Source: Bacillus sp. SLBN-46 (GTDB lineage: Bacteria; Bacillota; Bacilli; Bacillales; Cytobacillaceae). Taken from it: a DNA stretch of 64,000 nt. A program made the position numbers and the translations under genes. Positions 47,548-57,019 of this stretch are shown one piece after another. The notes below the pieces were generated by a model, which was not told the DNA's origin, searched no databases, and saw only the letters and a list, made by a program, of their open reading frames with translations. The DNA lies in contig NZ_JAVIZM010000001.1 in assembly GCF_031453555.1 (NCBI RefSeq), forward strand, positions 2,859,001 to 2,923,000, read 5' to 3'. Position 1 is the first letter of the stretch. Every line of letters begins with the position of its first letter.

Positions 47548-47625
47548 TATCTTAATGAAGGAATATGTTGCTAGGACATGCATAAAATGGGTAATAAGGA
47601 TTGATGTATAAAGGAGCCTGAAAGA

Positions 47626-47958
47626 ATGAAACGTAAAACCTTTATTAATGTATGTTTCCTTATCGCCATTTTAGGTTTTGCCGCCTATCTCGATTCGCCT
47701 TATTCCTTTTTGAATAAGGATTATGCTTACTCTGCCGACCAACCTGTTATGGCTCAGCCAGTTGACGTAGAAGTATCGGAAGACATTCCCGTTTTAGAAG
47801 AAAAACTTGAAAAACGGGAAAAAGTAGATGGGTATATCCTTGAAACGTATGAGGAATATGAGGTTTATAAAGACAAGGATGGAAATGTGGTAAAAAGTGA
47901 GCCTACAGGGAAAACGGATACCCTGAAATATTGGGATTATAGCAATGACGACCGCTAA
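47626..47958 (+). CDS. Small secreted or anchored acidic protein, unknown
   Basis: 110 residues. Hydrophobic N-terminus (about 5-23) then an acidic stretch (VDVEVSEDIPVLEEKLEKRE) and a Tyr/Asp/Lys-rich end. No recognised domain. ATG 47626 follows AAGGAG. Terminator GACCGCTAA/TTAGCGGTC follows its stop. Confidence 0.65.
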   Translation: MKRKTFINVCFLIAILGFAAYLDSPYSFLNKDYAYSADQPVMAQPVDVEVSEDIPVLEEKLEKREKVDGYILETYEEYEVYKDKDGNVVKSEPTGKTDTLKYWDYSNDDR

Positions 47959-47975
47959 TGTTAGCGGTCTTTTTA
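47950..47975 (+). terminator. Terminator of the small secreted protein gene
   Basis: GACCGCTAA/TTAGCGGTC stem with T5. Confidence 0.8.
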
Positions 47976-48050
47976 TGTATGAGTTTGTTACCTTAGCCTT
48001 TCGAGTTTCATAAGATATATGAAAGCTTCATTCATGAAAGGTGGTAAAAA

Positions 48051-48761
48051 ATGAAAGTTACAATCGGAATTACTACTTTTAATAGAAAGAAATACTTAGT
48101 TAAACATCAGCAGTCATTAAATTTGTCACAAAATATAGACTCTTGTAACATCCGTATTTTTGATGATTGTAGTACTGAATTAGACATTGCAGATTTAAAG
48201 AGCCTATTTCCTAATGCAGTTACGATCATTCAAAGAGATAAGAATATGGGTCCAGACCGAAATTTAAGACAAATGTATCTTGATTTTTTAACCACACAAG
48301 ATGACATCCTCGTTACGATGGATTCAGACCTTATTTGCCGCCCTGATTGGTTAAACTTCACAGAGGAACATTTTAATCACACCAAGGGTATTATGAGTTT
48401 GTACAATTCTCGACTTCATAGACCAATGAAAAAATTGAAGATAAATAAAAATGTATTTTTAGAAAAAAATCATATTGGTGCTGCAGGTTCAATAATGTCC
48501 AGAGAAATAATAAATGAAATAGTTAAGAATCTACCTCCCAGCGATTCCTTTGATTGGGCCTGGAGTAATTTTTTAAGAAGTAAGGGTATACCCCTCCTGG
48601 TCTCAAATGAGAGTTATTTCCAACATATTGGACTTCAAGGTTTCAATTGCGATGGTATTAAAATAGTTGAATATGGATTAAATTTCAATCCAACACATGA
48701 AAAAAATCAAAAATTTATAACTGAATACCAACAAGAATATATTAAAATCAGACAAGGATGA
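48051..48761 (+). CDS. Family 2 glycosyltransferase
   Basis: 236 residues, GT-A fold. KVTIGITTFNRKKYLVKH at the N-terminus, DDCSTELD, then the DxD-like VTMDSDLICRPDWL. Inverting sugar transferase using a nucleotide sugar; acceptor unknown. ATG 48051 follows AAAGGTGGTAAAA. First of five glycosyltransferases between 48 and 54 kb. Confidence 0.85.
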   Translation: MKVTIGITTFNRKKYLVKHQQSLNLSQNIDSCNIRIFDDCSTELDIADLKSLFPNAVTIIQRDKNMGPDRNLRQMYLDFLTTQDDILVTMDSDLICRPDWLNFTEEHFNHTKGIMSLYNSRLHRPMKKLKINKNVFLEKNHIGAAGSIMSREIINEIVKNLPPSDSFDWAWSNFLRSKGIPLLVSNESYFQHIGLQGFNCDGIKIVEYGLNFNPTHEKNQKFITEYQQEYIKIRQG

Positions 48762-48769
48762 ATTAAAAA

Positions 48770-48793
48770 AGATGACATTAAAAAATGCCATCT
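48770..48793. terminator. Terminator after the GT2 gene
   Basis: GATGACATT/AATGCCATC with one mismatch between convergent genes; A/T runs on both sides. Confidence 0.65.
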
Positions 48794-48814
48794 TCTTTAC
48801 GGAGTGTATGGAAA

Positions 48815-49378
48815 TTAATCGTCTTTATGTTCTTCACAAAAAACAAAATCTTTATACCGGAAAAACGTGGCCGGGTCAGCTTGTTCAAGTCCAGGTTCCT
48901 GAGGGTTAAAAATACTGCCGGCAACAACTGAAACTTCAAGCAGACCGCAAATTGGTTGACAAGTCTTCTTGCAGATTCTGAAATCACCTTCTACTGTTAC
49001 TCGATAAACAGCATTTCTCTCACCCGTTCCGATTCCAATGCTATCGAAACCGCCACCAGGAATATCTCTTTCAATTCTTGTACAAGTATGAGGATCTAAT
49101 TCATGTGTACCTAAAGAGAAATCCTTTTCATGGATGTCACTGAATACTTGAAATTGATTAGGATTTGGAGCTGACATTGGATATCCGTTTGGTTGACGGC
49201 ATATACCAAGATTGACAGATGCTTTTAATTCTTTATTCGTAGGGTTTTTTAATATAATAATAAGTCTATCATTATTTCGCCCTATTTGAATATCAGTACC
49301 CACTTCCTCAGGAATAAGAAATGGCCCTGTAGTAAGTTTTACTTTGTTGAGTTCATGTTTATCATGATGGTCTCCCAT
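48815..49378 (-). CDS. Conserved protein with cysteines, possibly cell or spore surface
   Basis: 187 residues. No signal peptide; His/Asp-rich N-terminus (GDHHDKHELNK) and C-terminus (CEEHKDD). Cysteines in GICRQP, HTCTR, RICKKTCQPICG. The middle looks like a beta-rich domain with LKNPTNKELKASVNLG. I do not recognise the family; its place among glycosyltransferase genes suggests a glycosylated surface protein, which is inference only. ATG 49378 follows AAGGGAGGGATATTA. Confidence 0.6.
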   Translation of the reverse strand: MGDHHDKHELNKVKLTTGPFLIPEEVGTDIQIGRNNDRLIIILKNPTNKELKASVNLGICRQPNGYPMSAPNPNQFQVFSDIHEKDFSLGTHELDPHTCTRIERDIPGGGFDSIGIGTGERNAVYRVTVEGDFRICKKTCQPICGLLEVSVVAGSIFNPQEPGLEQADPATFFRYKDFVFCEEHKDD

Positions 49379-49598
49379 TAATATCCCTCCCTTCCTTTAT
49401 ATTAAATGATGAAGTACAACATTCTGAAAGGGCGAATATAGTACTATTTGAAAAATGTGATATTGTCTATAATTTCATTTGATAAATGCCGTTCCCCCAT
49501 TTAAAAAGAATAATAACCTATTAAAAGAGTCAAATAAAAATACACCACGATACTAAATAACAACCTTCATAGGAAAATTTAATTTAGGGGGTAATCAT

Positions 49599-50720
49599 AT
49601 GAGAATTGGCATTAATCTTTTGAATTTTTCGCAGGACAGACATGGAGGGGTTGAACAGTACGTAAAAAACTTAATTTGGCATCTAGTGAAGGTTCAACAA
49701 AATCTGAAGTTATTCCTTTTTATTACCAGACCATACCGAGATACTTTTCCTGATCAACATGAGCAAATTAAAAGAGTAATATTTAAGGATGTAAAGAACC
49801 CAGTTCAGATTCATGAAGCTATTCACCAGTATCAAATAGATGTATGGTTCTCCCCATTACACCGGTCATATATCCCAAACATCCCTATTCCAACAGTGGT
49901 GACCATCCATGATCTTCTTCATACTGCATACCCTCAGTATGTTTCAGACAATTTGGATTGGCATAATAACTATTACCAACAATTTTCCCCGTCATTTGAT
50001 GCAGTCATTACGGTTTCAAACTTTTCAAAACAGACTATTATCCAGAACCTTCAAATTCCTGAAGAAAAAATTCATGTAATATATCAGGATGCTCCAATAG
50101 GTTTCGAAAGGGTGCTGGACGAAGGTGATATTGGAAAAATAAAGGAAAAATATAAATTGCCCGATGTGTTTGCAATTTACCCAGCTAGTTATAATCCACA
50201 TAAAAATCATCTTAATCTTCTAAAAGCAATTTTGTCTCTACGCGATCATTACAACAAGGAGGTTTATCTTGTTCTTACAGGTTATACGTACAAAGGGAAC
50301 ATCATTTTTCAAAGGGTATTAAATTTCTTAAAGCAGCATCATTTAGAAAAACAAGTAAAGATATTAGACTATGTCCCCCAAAACGAAATGCCATTCCTTT
50401 ATTTTCACGCCACCTTTTTGCTCTTCCCTTCTCTTTATGAGGGGTTTGGCATTCCATTAGTGGAAGCAATGAGAGCACAATGTCCAATCGTTTGTTCAAA
50501 TAGAGGAAGCATTCCAGAGATTGTTGAGGAAGCTGCGTTGCAATTTAACCCTGACAACACAGATGAGATTGCCTTGCAAATACTTAAAGTATTAAACCCA
50601 CAGACAAGGCAGTACCTTCTCGAAAAAAGCAATGAACGGGTGAAAATTTTCTCATGGGAGGATAGTGCAAAGGAAACATTGGAGGTTTTTGAGAGCGTAA
50701 TGCAAAAGGGGAGAAAATGA
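49599..50720 (+). CDS. Family 4 glycosyltransferase
   Basis: 373 residues, GT-B fold. Gly-rich donor loop GGVEQYVKNL, YPASYNPHKNHLNLL (Rossmann start of the C-domain), and LFPSLYEGFGIPLVEAM with the EGFGIPLVEA catalytic/UDP motif. ATG 49599 follows AGGGGGTAATC. Overlaps the next gene by 4 nt (ATGA), so they are coupled. Confidence 0.9.
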   Translation: MRIGINLLNFSQDRHGGVEQYVKNLIWHLVKVQQNLKLFLFITRPYRDTFPDQHEQIKRVIFKDVKNPVQIHEAIHQYQIDVWFSPLHRSYIPNIPIPTVVTIHDLLHTAYPQYVSDNLDWHNNYYQQFSPSFDAVITVSNFSKQTIIQNLQIPEEKIHVIYQDAPIGFERVLDEGDIGKIKEKYKLPDVFAIYPASYNPHKNHLNLLKAILSLRDHYNKEVYLVLTGYTYKGNIIFQRVLNFLKQHHLEKQVKILDYVPQNEMPFLYFHATFLLFPSLYEGFGIPLVEAMRAQCPIVCSNRGSIPEIVEEAALQFNPDNTDEIALQILKVLNPQTRQYLLEKSNERVKIFSWEDSAKETLEVFESVMQKGRK

Positions 50721-51904
50721 TGAAAAATATACTGGTCATTAATCATTTTCCAACAGTTAATCCTCCCACAAGTGGAGGTACTTTAAGATATTACCATCTT
50801 TATAAAGAACTTAGCAGGTATTATAATATAAACCTCTTATCTCAAACACTCGGTCATAAAAGTGGTCTATTTCCATATTCTCCTACATTCAGAGAGTATA
50901 AAGTGGAAAAAGATCCCCTCTACAATGAACAAAGGGATGATTTTCAAATAGGTAAAGAAAATTCTTATGAATTTACTTTAATTAAACATATAAAACTTTC
51001 CTATCAAAACACGGTTTATAAAAGATATTTTAATAACTTGTATAAATCAAGCGACATTATAATCCATGAATCCCCTTTTCTGCTCGGATATGATCAATAT
51101 TTAGGAATAGATGGTAAAATGAGAATTTATAACAGCCACAATCATGAATACGGTTTAGCAAATCAAATTTGGACAAATGAGAAAGCGAAGGAATTTCTCC
51201 CTATCTTATATGTGGAGGAGAAAAAATTAGTAGAATGTGCCGATTTAGTATTTACAACTTCTGAAAATGAAAGAGAAAGCTTTATTGACATATATCATAA
51301 AAACCAAAACCAAATAAAATTAGCGCCAAATGGAATTCATCCGGATACATGGATAAAAAAGATAACAGAAACATCGAATAAAAAGCCAAAGGCCATGTTC
51401 ATCGGATCTGAATATCTACCTAACATTGAAGCTGTTGATTTTATCATTAATCAATTAGCTGACAAATGTGTGGATTTAGATTTTATTATTGCCGGTGGCT
51501 GCTGTAACCCTTTTATTAAAATGAGAAAAACAAATGTGAAATTTTTAGGCCGAATTCATCACAAACAAAAGTTAAGAATATTTGAAGAAGCCGATTTGGC
51601 AATTAATCCTATAATGAGTGGTGCAGGTGTTAATCTGAAAACATTAGAATTTTTATCAGCTGGGATTCCTTTGTTTTCAACCGAATTTGGGGTAAGAGGT
51701 TTAAATCTAATCGATCATAACCATTACATTCATGTTGAAAGAGAAAATTTTGCAATTAAATTAAATGATTATTATCAAAAAGAAGCATTTTTAAAAGAGG
51801 TTGCATCTAATGGACAGAAATACATTAATGACAATTTTACATGGAATAAAATTGCTAAAGGGATACAAGAGGAGATAGAGGGCTTTAAACCCTCTAACCT
51901 ATAA
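50717..51904 (+). CDS. Glycosyltransferase, GT-B (group 1) type
   Basis: 395 residues. N-terminal PPTSGGTLRYYHLYKEL (donor Gly loop), FIGSEYLPNIEAVDFI and INPIMSGAGVNLKTLEFLSAGIP in the C-domain, which is the group 1 pattern. Coupled to the previous gene. Its 3' end overlaps the convergent gene at 51894 by 11 nt, with no terminator between. Confidence 0.87.
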   Translation: MMKNILVINHFPTVNPPTSGGTLRYYHLYKELSRYYNINLLSQTLGHKSGLFPYSPTFREYKVEKDPLYNEQRDDFQIGKENSYEFTLIKHIKLSYQNTVYKRYFNNLYKSSDIIIHESPFLLGYDQYLGIDGKMRIYNSHNHEYGLANQIWTNEKAKEFLPILYVEEKKLVECADLVFTTSENERESFIDIYHKNQNQIKLAPNGIHPDTWIKKITETSNKKPKAMFIGSEYLPNIEAVDFIINQLADKCVDLDFIIAGGCCNPFIKMRKTNVKFLGRIHHKQKLRIFEEADLAINPIMSGAGVNLKTLEFLSAGIPLFSTEFGVRGLNLIDHNHYIHVERENFAIKLNDYYQKEAFLKEVASNGQKYINDNFTWNKIAKGIQEEIEGFKPSNL

Positions 51905-53051
51905 GATCTTTTATAGCATTTTTTATTGCGACCCCAGCATGATCCCACGTTAGTTTTATCATATCCCTTCTCCCTCGTTCTCCTTTATGTTTACAAAGTT
52001 CGGGGTTTTTAAATGCAAATCTCATTTGCCTTTTTAAGTCAGCCAAATCGGCTTCTGCCCAAAGTTGCCCTTCGTTTTCCGACGAATTAGGATAAAATGC
52101 TGCTATAGTATTTTCACCATGGTTATGAATGGCGGTTGGACTAAGTTTGTAATCGACTAAAAATGAGTTATCTTCATGTAAAAAATCCATTTGTCCACCC
52201 CATCCAGTTGCTATTACTGGAATACCACTTGATAATGCTTCAATAAATGGCAGACCTACGCCTTCTCCCCTTGTAGGGAGAACAAATGCATTACCTAGCG
52301 TATAAATGCCTTTTAATTGATCTTCTCCTATGATTCCTGTAACGATGAAAAGTGGGGCAGTTTCATTTCCCATCCCCCAACTTTTTTTAAAATTATTTAT
52401 TGTAAAAAGGATATTTTTTCGTGAATTCCCATAGGTTTTAATCAATAGAAGAACATCATCGTTTGAAGAAAATTCCTCCCAATAGGCCTTTAATAACGTT
52501 TCAGGATTTTTTCGATGTTTAAAATCAAATACAGATACGAAAACAAATTTTCCGATTGCTTGATTGAGTAATAGTTTATTATTATTGGGATTAAACGTGT
52601 TGGTATCGGCTCCGTGTGGTACTAGATATAACGGTACAGTTACTCCGCTATTCAACATTGCAGCAATATTATGCGAGCAAGGGACACAAACTGCATCAAC
52701 GGATTGGATCGTCGGCAGCCATTTACTGGGGATTTTTGTTGTTTCCCATACAGTATTCAAAATAATTCGATCGAATTTCTTTCTATCCTCCTCCTTCAAA
52801 TCGATATTTCCCGGTGGAGAGTGAATAATTAATATCCTTTGTTTTTCAAATGCATATGGTTTTTCAATTAATTTTGATAATCTATCACTTTTGACTTTTT
52901 CAATAGGTTTTGAAGGGAAACCCCAAGTATAGGTTTCAATTTTCACATCAACCCCTTGGCGGTCTAATGCCAAGGCATATTCTCTGCTTGCAATCCCATA
53001 CCCAGTTGAATCCAAAACAGGACCTCTCCATACAACCTGATAGTTTTCCAT
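51894..53051 (-). CDS. Glycosyltransferase, group 1 family
   Basis: 385 residues from ATG 53051 behind AAGGGGATAAAA. GPVLDSTGYGIASREYALAL at the N-terminus, FKHRKNPETLLKAYWEEF and LPTRGEGVGLPFIEALSSGIP, with the EGVGLPFIEA motif of GT4. Likely adds hexose residues; specificity unknown. Operon with the next two genes. Confidence 0.88.
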   Translation of the reverse strand: MENYQVVWRGPVLDSTGYGIASREYALALDRQGVDVKIETYTWGFPSKPIEKVKSDRLSKLIEKPYAFEKQRILIIHSPPGNIDLKEEDRKKFDRIILNTVWETTKIPSKWLPTIQSVDAVCVPCSHNIAAMLNSGVTVPLYLVPHGADTNTFNPNNNKLLLNQAIGKFVFVSVFDFKHRKNPETLLKAYWEEFSSNDDVLLLIKTYGNSRKNILFTINNFKKSWGMGNETAPLFIVTGIIGEDQLKGIYTLGNAFVLPTRGEGVGLPFIEALSSGIPVIATGWGGQMDFLHEDNSFLVDYKLSPTAIHNHGENTIAAFYPNSSENEGQLWAEADLADLKRQMRFAFKNPELCKHKGERGRRDMIKLTWDHAGVAIKNAIKDLIG

Positions 53052-53088
53052 TTTTATCCCCTTAAAAAACAATCATTGTTTACCCGCT

Positions 53089-53775
53089 CTAATCTTGAAT
53101 GAATGGTTTATAGTCTTCTGTTTTACAAATAATTGATGATTTTCTTAAAAGAATTTGATTACTTATGTTCCAAGTATGATGACCTGATTTAGATGTCCTC
53201 AAACAAACATAATTGTTTTTGTCTGCTGAAAATACTTTATAGTTGTTTTTTGCACATTCTTTTAAGAATGTAGTGTCTTCACCAAGATTTAATGAAGGAA
53301 ACTTTACACTTTCACAAATCTCTTTTTTAAACAGCAAAGTCGCTCCTTTTATCCCCTGTTTGACGAATTGATTCTCTTTTGCTGGCTTGTGTAACGCAAG
53401 AATTTTTTCCTCTTCAAAGTACATATAAACCGTTCTTTTACCAACAACATCTGCACTTGTTTTCAGTAAGGCATCCATTGATCTTACTAAATAATTGGGT
53501 GCATAATAATCGTCATCATCAAATTTTGCAATAAACGGATACTTTGCTTTATCAATAGCAAAATTTAGTGATTCGCCCAATGTAACCTCTTCCTTCAATT
53601 GACAAACTGTTACATTTGAAGATAATTTCGCTCTTTTTTCCCATTTAGCTATATCCATATCATGTTGGTTTAAAAGAATAATTAGTTCTTTTTCTTTCCA
53701 AACCTGACATTCATAGTTCTTAAACACATTCTCCATTAAGTGCTGCCGAATGGTGCAACATATGATAGAGATCAA
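53089..53775 (-). CDS. Family 2 glycosyltransferase (CpsF/CESA-like, short)
   Basis: 228 residues from TTG 53775 behind GGAGGAAGTTCA. GT-A motifs IDKAKYPFIAKFDDDDYYAPNYL (DDD) and LNLGEDTTFLKEC. The N-terminus CCTIRQHLMENVFKNY is typical of this small spore/capsule-type group. Part of an operon with ManC. Confidence 0.82.
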   Translation of the reverse strand: MISIICCTIRQHLMENVFKNYECQVWKEKELIILLNQHDMDIAKWEKRAKLSSNVTVCQLKEEVTLGESLNFAIDKAKYPFIAKFDDDDYYAPNYLVRSMDALLKTSADVVGKRTVYMYFEEEKILALHKPAKENQFVKQGIKGATLLFKKEICESVKFPSLNLGEDTTFLKECAKNNYKVFSADKNNYVCLRTSKSGHHTWNISNQILLRKSSIICKTEDYKPFIQD

Positions 53776-53787
53776 TGAACTTCCTCC

Positions 53788-55143
53788 TTATTTACATCGT
53801 TTCACTGCAACCTCCCAGGAATCGGTAAGCCTGATGATATCCTCTTCATCAATTTTTGTTCCCAATTGTACCTCAATAATTTCCAAAGGCGTGATTGCCT
53901 TCACCCCATGTTTAGCACCAACAGGGATGATTAGAACATCACCAGCATAGATAGAGAATAACTGATCATCTAAGATAAATTCCCCCGTTCCTGAAATAAC
54001 AGTCCATGTTTCTTGCCTTAAATTATGTGTTTGATAACTCATATTTTTACCTGGTGCTACTTTGATCAGTTTAGTTTGACTCTCCATCCCTTCCTCCGTC
54101 GTAGATCGAGATAAAATCCTGTAATCTCCCCATCTTTTTTCTTCATACATCGGTAGTGTGTTTTTTATTATTCGCTTTATATTCTCTGATTTATTTTTAT
54201 CGGAGATTAGAATGCCATCATGCCCAGCTACTATGATACTATCCGAAATTCCGATTACATGTATGGGCAATGGAAGTTCATTGACAATGTATGTTTCAGT
54301 TGAATCCTCTGAAATTTCACCTTTACCTATGACTTTGTTTTTTAATTGTTCAGTAATTGCTGTCCAAGAACCTAAGTCTTTCCACAGTCCATTATATGGG
54401 ATTACGATTGATCCGGTTGATTTTTCAACCACCTCATAATCGAAACTATTTTTTGTTAAATTCTTATAGATATCTAACATTTCATTATAATCAGTAGGTA
54501 ATCCATTACTCTTTAGATAAGAAAGTATAAATTTTAAAGGAAAAGCAAAAACACCACAATTCCAAAGGGCATTTTTCTCTAACAAATTTTTTGCTTCAGT
54601 ACAATCTGGTTTTTCAATAAATTGGCTTATTGGATAAAAGGATTCTTTATTCTTGATTACTGGTACTATATACCCAAATTGATTCGATGGTAGTTGAGGT
54701 GGAACACCTAAAAGTGCAAGATTTGCATCAGATTGATTTATAAAATCCGGAATTTTTTTTAATAGTTGGTAAAAAGTTATATCTACAAGTGAATCCACCG
54801 GTAACACACAAATCGTTTCATCCGGGTTTACATGTAAATTTGTATGAAAGAAGGTACATGCTAAAGATATAGATGGAAATGTCCCCCTTTGCACTGGTTC
54901 ACATAAAATCTTGATTTCATCACCAATCTGATTTCTGATAATTTCTAATTGGTTTTGACACGTTACAAGATAAGTCGAAGGAAGAAGGCCAACAGATTCT
55001 ATTTGTCGGCAAACCCTTTGGATCATGGACTCATATATTCCGTTTTCATCTATTAATAGTTTGAGAAATTGCTTTGATCTCACTTGGTTGGATAAAGGCC
55101 ACAGTCTTTTTCCTGAGCCGCCTGATAGCAAAAGTATTTTCAT
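53788..55143 (-). CDS. manC: Mannose-1-phosphate guanylyltransferase / phosphomannose isomerase-like
   Basis: 451 residues. GDP-mannose pyrophosphorylase domain starts LLLSGGSGKRLWPLSNQVRSKQF, with CVLPVDSLVD and FIEKPD. The C-terminal cupin (about 355-450: TKLIKVAPGKNMSYQTHN, GDVLIIPVGAKHGVKA) is the AlgA/ManC-type isomerase part, which may be inactive. Supplies GDP-mannose for the neighbouring glycosyltransferases. ATG 55143 follows AGGAGGGATTT. Confidence 0.93.
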   Translation of the reverse strand: MKILLLSGGSGKRLWPLSNQVRSKQFLKLLIDENGIYESMIQRVCRQIESVGLLPSTYLVTCQNQLEIIRNQIGDEIKILCEPVQRGTFPSISLACTFFHTNLHVNPDETICVLPVDSLVDITFYQLLKKIPDFINQSDANLALLGVPPQLPSNQFGYIVPVIKNKESFYPISQFIEKPDCTEAKNLLEKNALWNCGVFAFPLKFILSYLKSNGLPTDYNEMLDIYKNLTKNSFDYEVVEKSTGSIVIPYNGLWKDLGSWTAITEQLKNKVIGKGEISEDSTETYIVNELPLPIHVIGISDSIIVAGHDGILISDKNKSENIKRIIKNTLPMYEEKRWGDYRILSRSTTEEGMESQTKLIKVAPGKNMSYQTHNLRQETWTVISGTGEFILDDQLFSIYAGDVLIIPVGAKHGVKAITPLEIIEVQLGTKIDEEDIIRLTDSWEVAVKRCK

Positions 55144-55250
55144 AAATCCCTCCTAAAGGAACCAACAATCCTTAGGTTATTTTATGATGAACTTTTTAAA
55201 GGGGACTTGGTCAAAAGAATCAAATTGCTAACAAAAGGGAACAAAATAAA

Positions 55251-55274
55251 AAACACGCTGATTTCAGCGTGTTT
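55251..55274 (-). terminator. Terminator of the SulP gene
   Basis: AAACACGCTGA/TCAGCGTGTTT stem with T/A-rich flank on the minus strand. Confidence 0.8.
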
Positions 55275-55280
55275 TTGACA

Positions 55281-56758
55281 TTAATGATTAGCAACTTTCT
55301 CTAGTCCACCTGGTTTATTATGAACGGCAATTCTTTCAAGGAGTTTATTACTTTCAGTATTTAATCCTTTTAGAGTTACCTTAACTCCGTTTTGATGATA
55401 TTTAATGATAACTTTATCGATAGCACCCACAGCGGAATCGTCCCAAAGATGGGCTTTAGATAGATCTAAATCGATTTCCTGTACATCTTCTTTATAATCA
55501 AAGCTATTAACAAAATCTGTTACAGAGGCAAAAAAGAGTTGTCCTGATACTTGATACACTTTTTTATGAGAGCCTTTAGAGGAAATGGTACTTACTTTGA
55601 CTTTTGAAATCTTTGCTGCGAAGAAAATCGCACTCAAGAGGATTCCTACTAAAACACCTTTTGATAAATCATGTGTTTCAATCACAGTTATTACCGTTAC
55701 AATCATCACAAGTGTATCAGTTATTGGAACCTTTTTCATTGATTTTAGACATGACCAATCAAAAGTTCCAATGGATACCATGATCATAACACCAACTAAA
55801 GCCGCCATAGGAATTTGTACAAGGAATCCTTTTAATAAAACAATTAGGATCATTAAAAAGGCACCTGCAGTCAATGTGGAGAGACGTCCTCTTCCCCCAG
55901 ATTTGACATTGATGCCAGATTGTCCAATCATCGCACAACCAGCCATCCCGCCAAAGAAAACAGAAACAATATTCGCAATTCCTTGACCACGTGCTTCCTT
56001 ATTTTTATCACTTTCCGTGTCTGTCAAATCATCAATAATCTGAGCAGTTAATAATGACTCGACTAATCCCACTATGGCAATGGATAAGGAATATGGAAAT
56101 ATGATTTGCAAAGTCTCGAAGTTTACTGGTATGTCAGGAAGTAAAAATACAGGTAATTTAGAAGTTAATTCTCCCATATCCCCAACGGTGCGAACATCAC
56201 TTCCTGTAAAAATTGCAATAGCTGTTATGACTAGAATCGCTACTAGTGGTGATGGAACAGCCTTTGTAAACCGGGGTAAAATGTAAATAATAGCAAGAGC
56301 TCCTGCCACCATCGCATACATTTGCCATGATTCGCCGACAAAATGAGGTAATTGGGCAGCAAAAATTAAGATTGCTAAAGCATTAACAAATCCAATCATT
56401 ACCGAGCGAGGGACAAATTTCATTAGGCTTCCTAATTTTAATGCCCCCATAATGATTTGAATGATACCTGTTAATATGGTTGCAGCAAGTAGGTATTGCA
56501 AGCCATGATCTTTCACCAATGTAGTCATCAATAAAGCTGTTGCACCTGTAGCCGCCGAAATCATTGCAGGACGACCACCTACAATGATTTCGTAACCGCA
56601 ATACAAAACGAAGCGTATAAACCAACCATTGGGTCGACACCAGCAATAATTGAAAAGGAAATAGCTTCTGGAATTAAGGCCAGAGCAACAACAATACCAG
56701 CCAAAATATCTCCCTTTACTTTTCCAAACCATGAATATTTAATTGTACTTAAATTCAA
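55281..56758 (-). pseudogene. SulP family sulfate/bicarbonate permease, one-base frameshift
   Basis: The likely start is TTG 56758 behind GGGAGAGG, giving [20 protein letters not shown] and [20 protein letters not shown]. The frame ends at TAG near 56590 after FCIAVT. One base is missing near 56588-56592; restoring it joins [20 protein letters not shown]. The rest carries ten or so membrane segments and a C-terminal STAS domain (about 400-480, [11 protein letters not shown] to [11 protein letters not shown]). Could be an uncorrected sequencing deletion. Downstream frame alone begins MVWKSKG, not native. Confidence 0.88.
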
Positions 56759-56965
56759 AATGTAGTACCTCTCCCTTTATTTGTTTTTTATATGACTTTC
56801 AACTCTCATGAAAGTCGGGGCCGTTGTTAACAAAAGCAAGTATATAATAATGTGACAAATTTGTGAAATGTAATGTAAACGGAAACAATTAAAATTATCT
56901 ACGTTTCCCTCCGCTTTTCTTCGGAAATCTACATAACCTTATATTTTTCAGGTATCTATCACCCA

Positions 56966-57012
56966 AATAAAGAATGGCAAGATGAGATTATATCATCTTG
57001 CCATTCTTTATT
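56966..57012 (-). terminator. Terminator of hmp, 20-bp perfect stem
   Basis: AATAAAGAATGGCAAGATGA pairs completely with TCATCTTGCCATTCTTTATT around a 7-nt loop. It ends hmp on the minus strand. Confidence 0.88.
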
Positions 57013-57019
57013 ATTCTAG

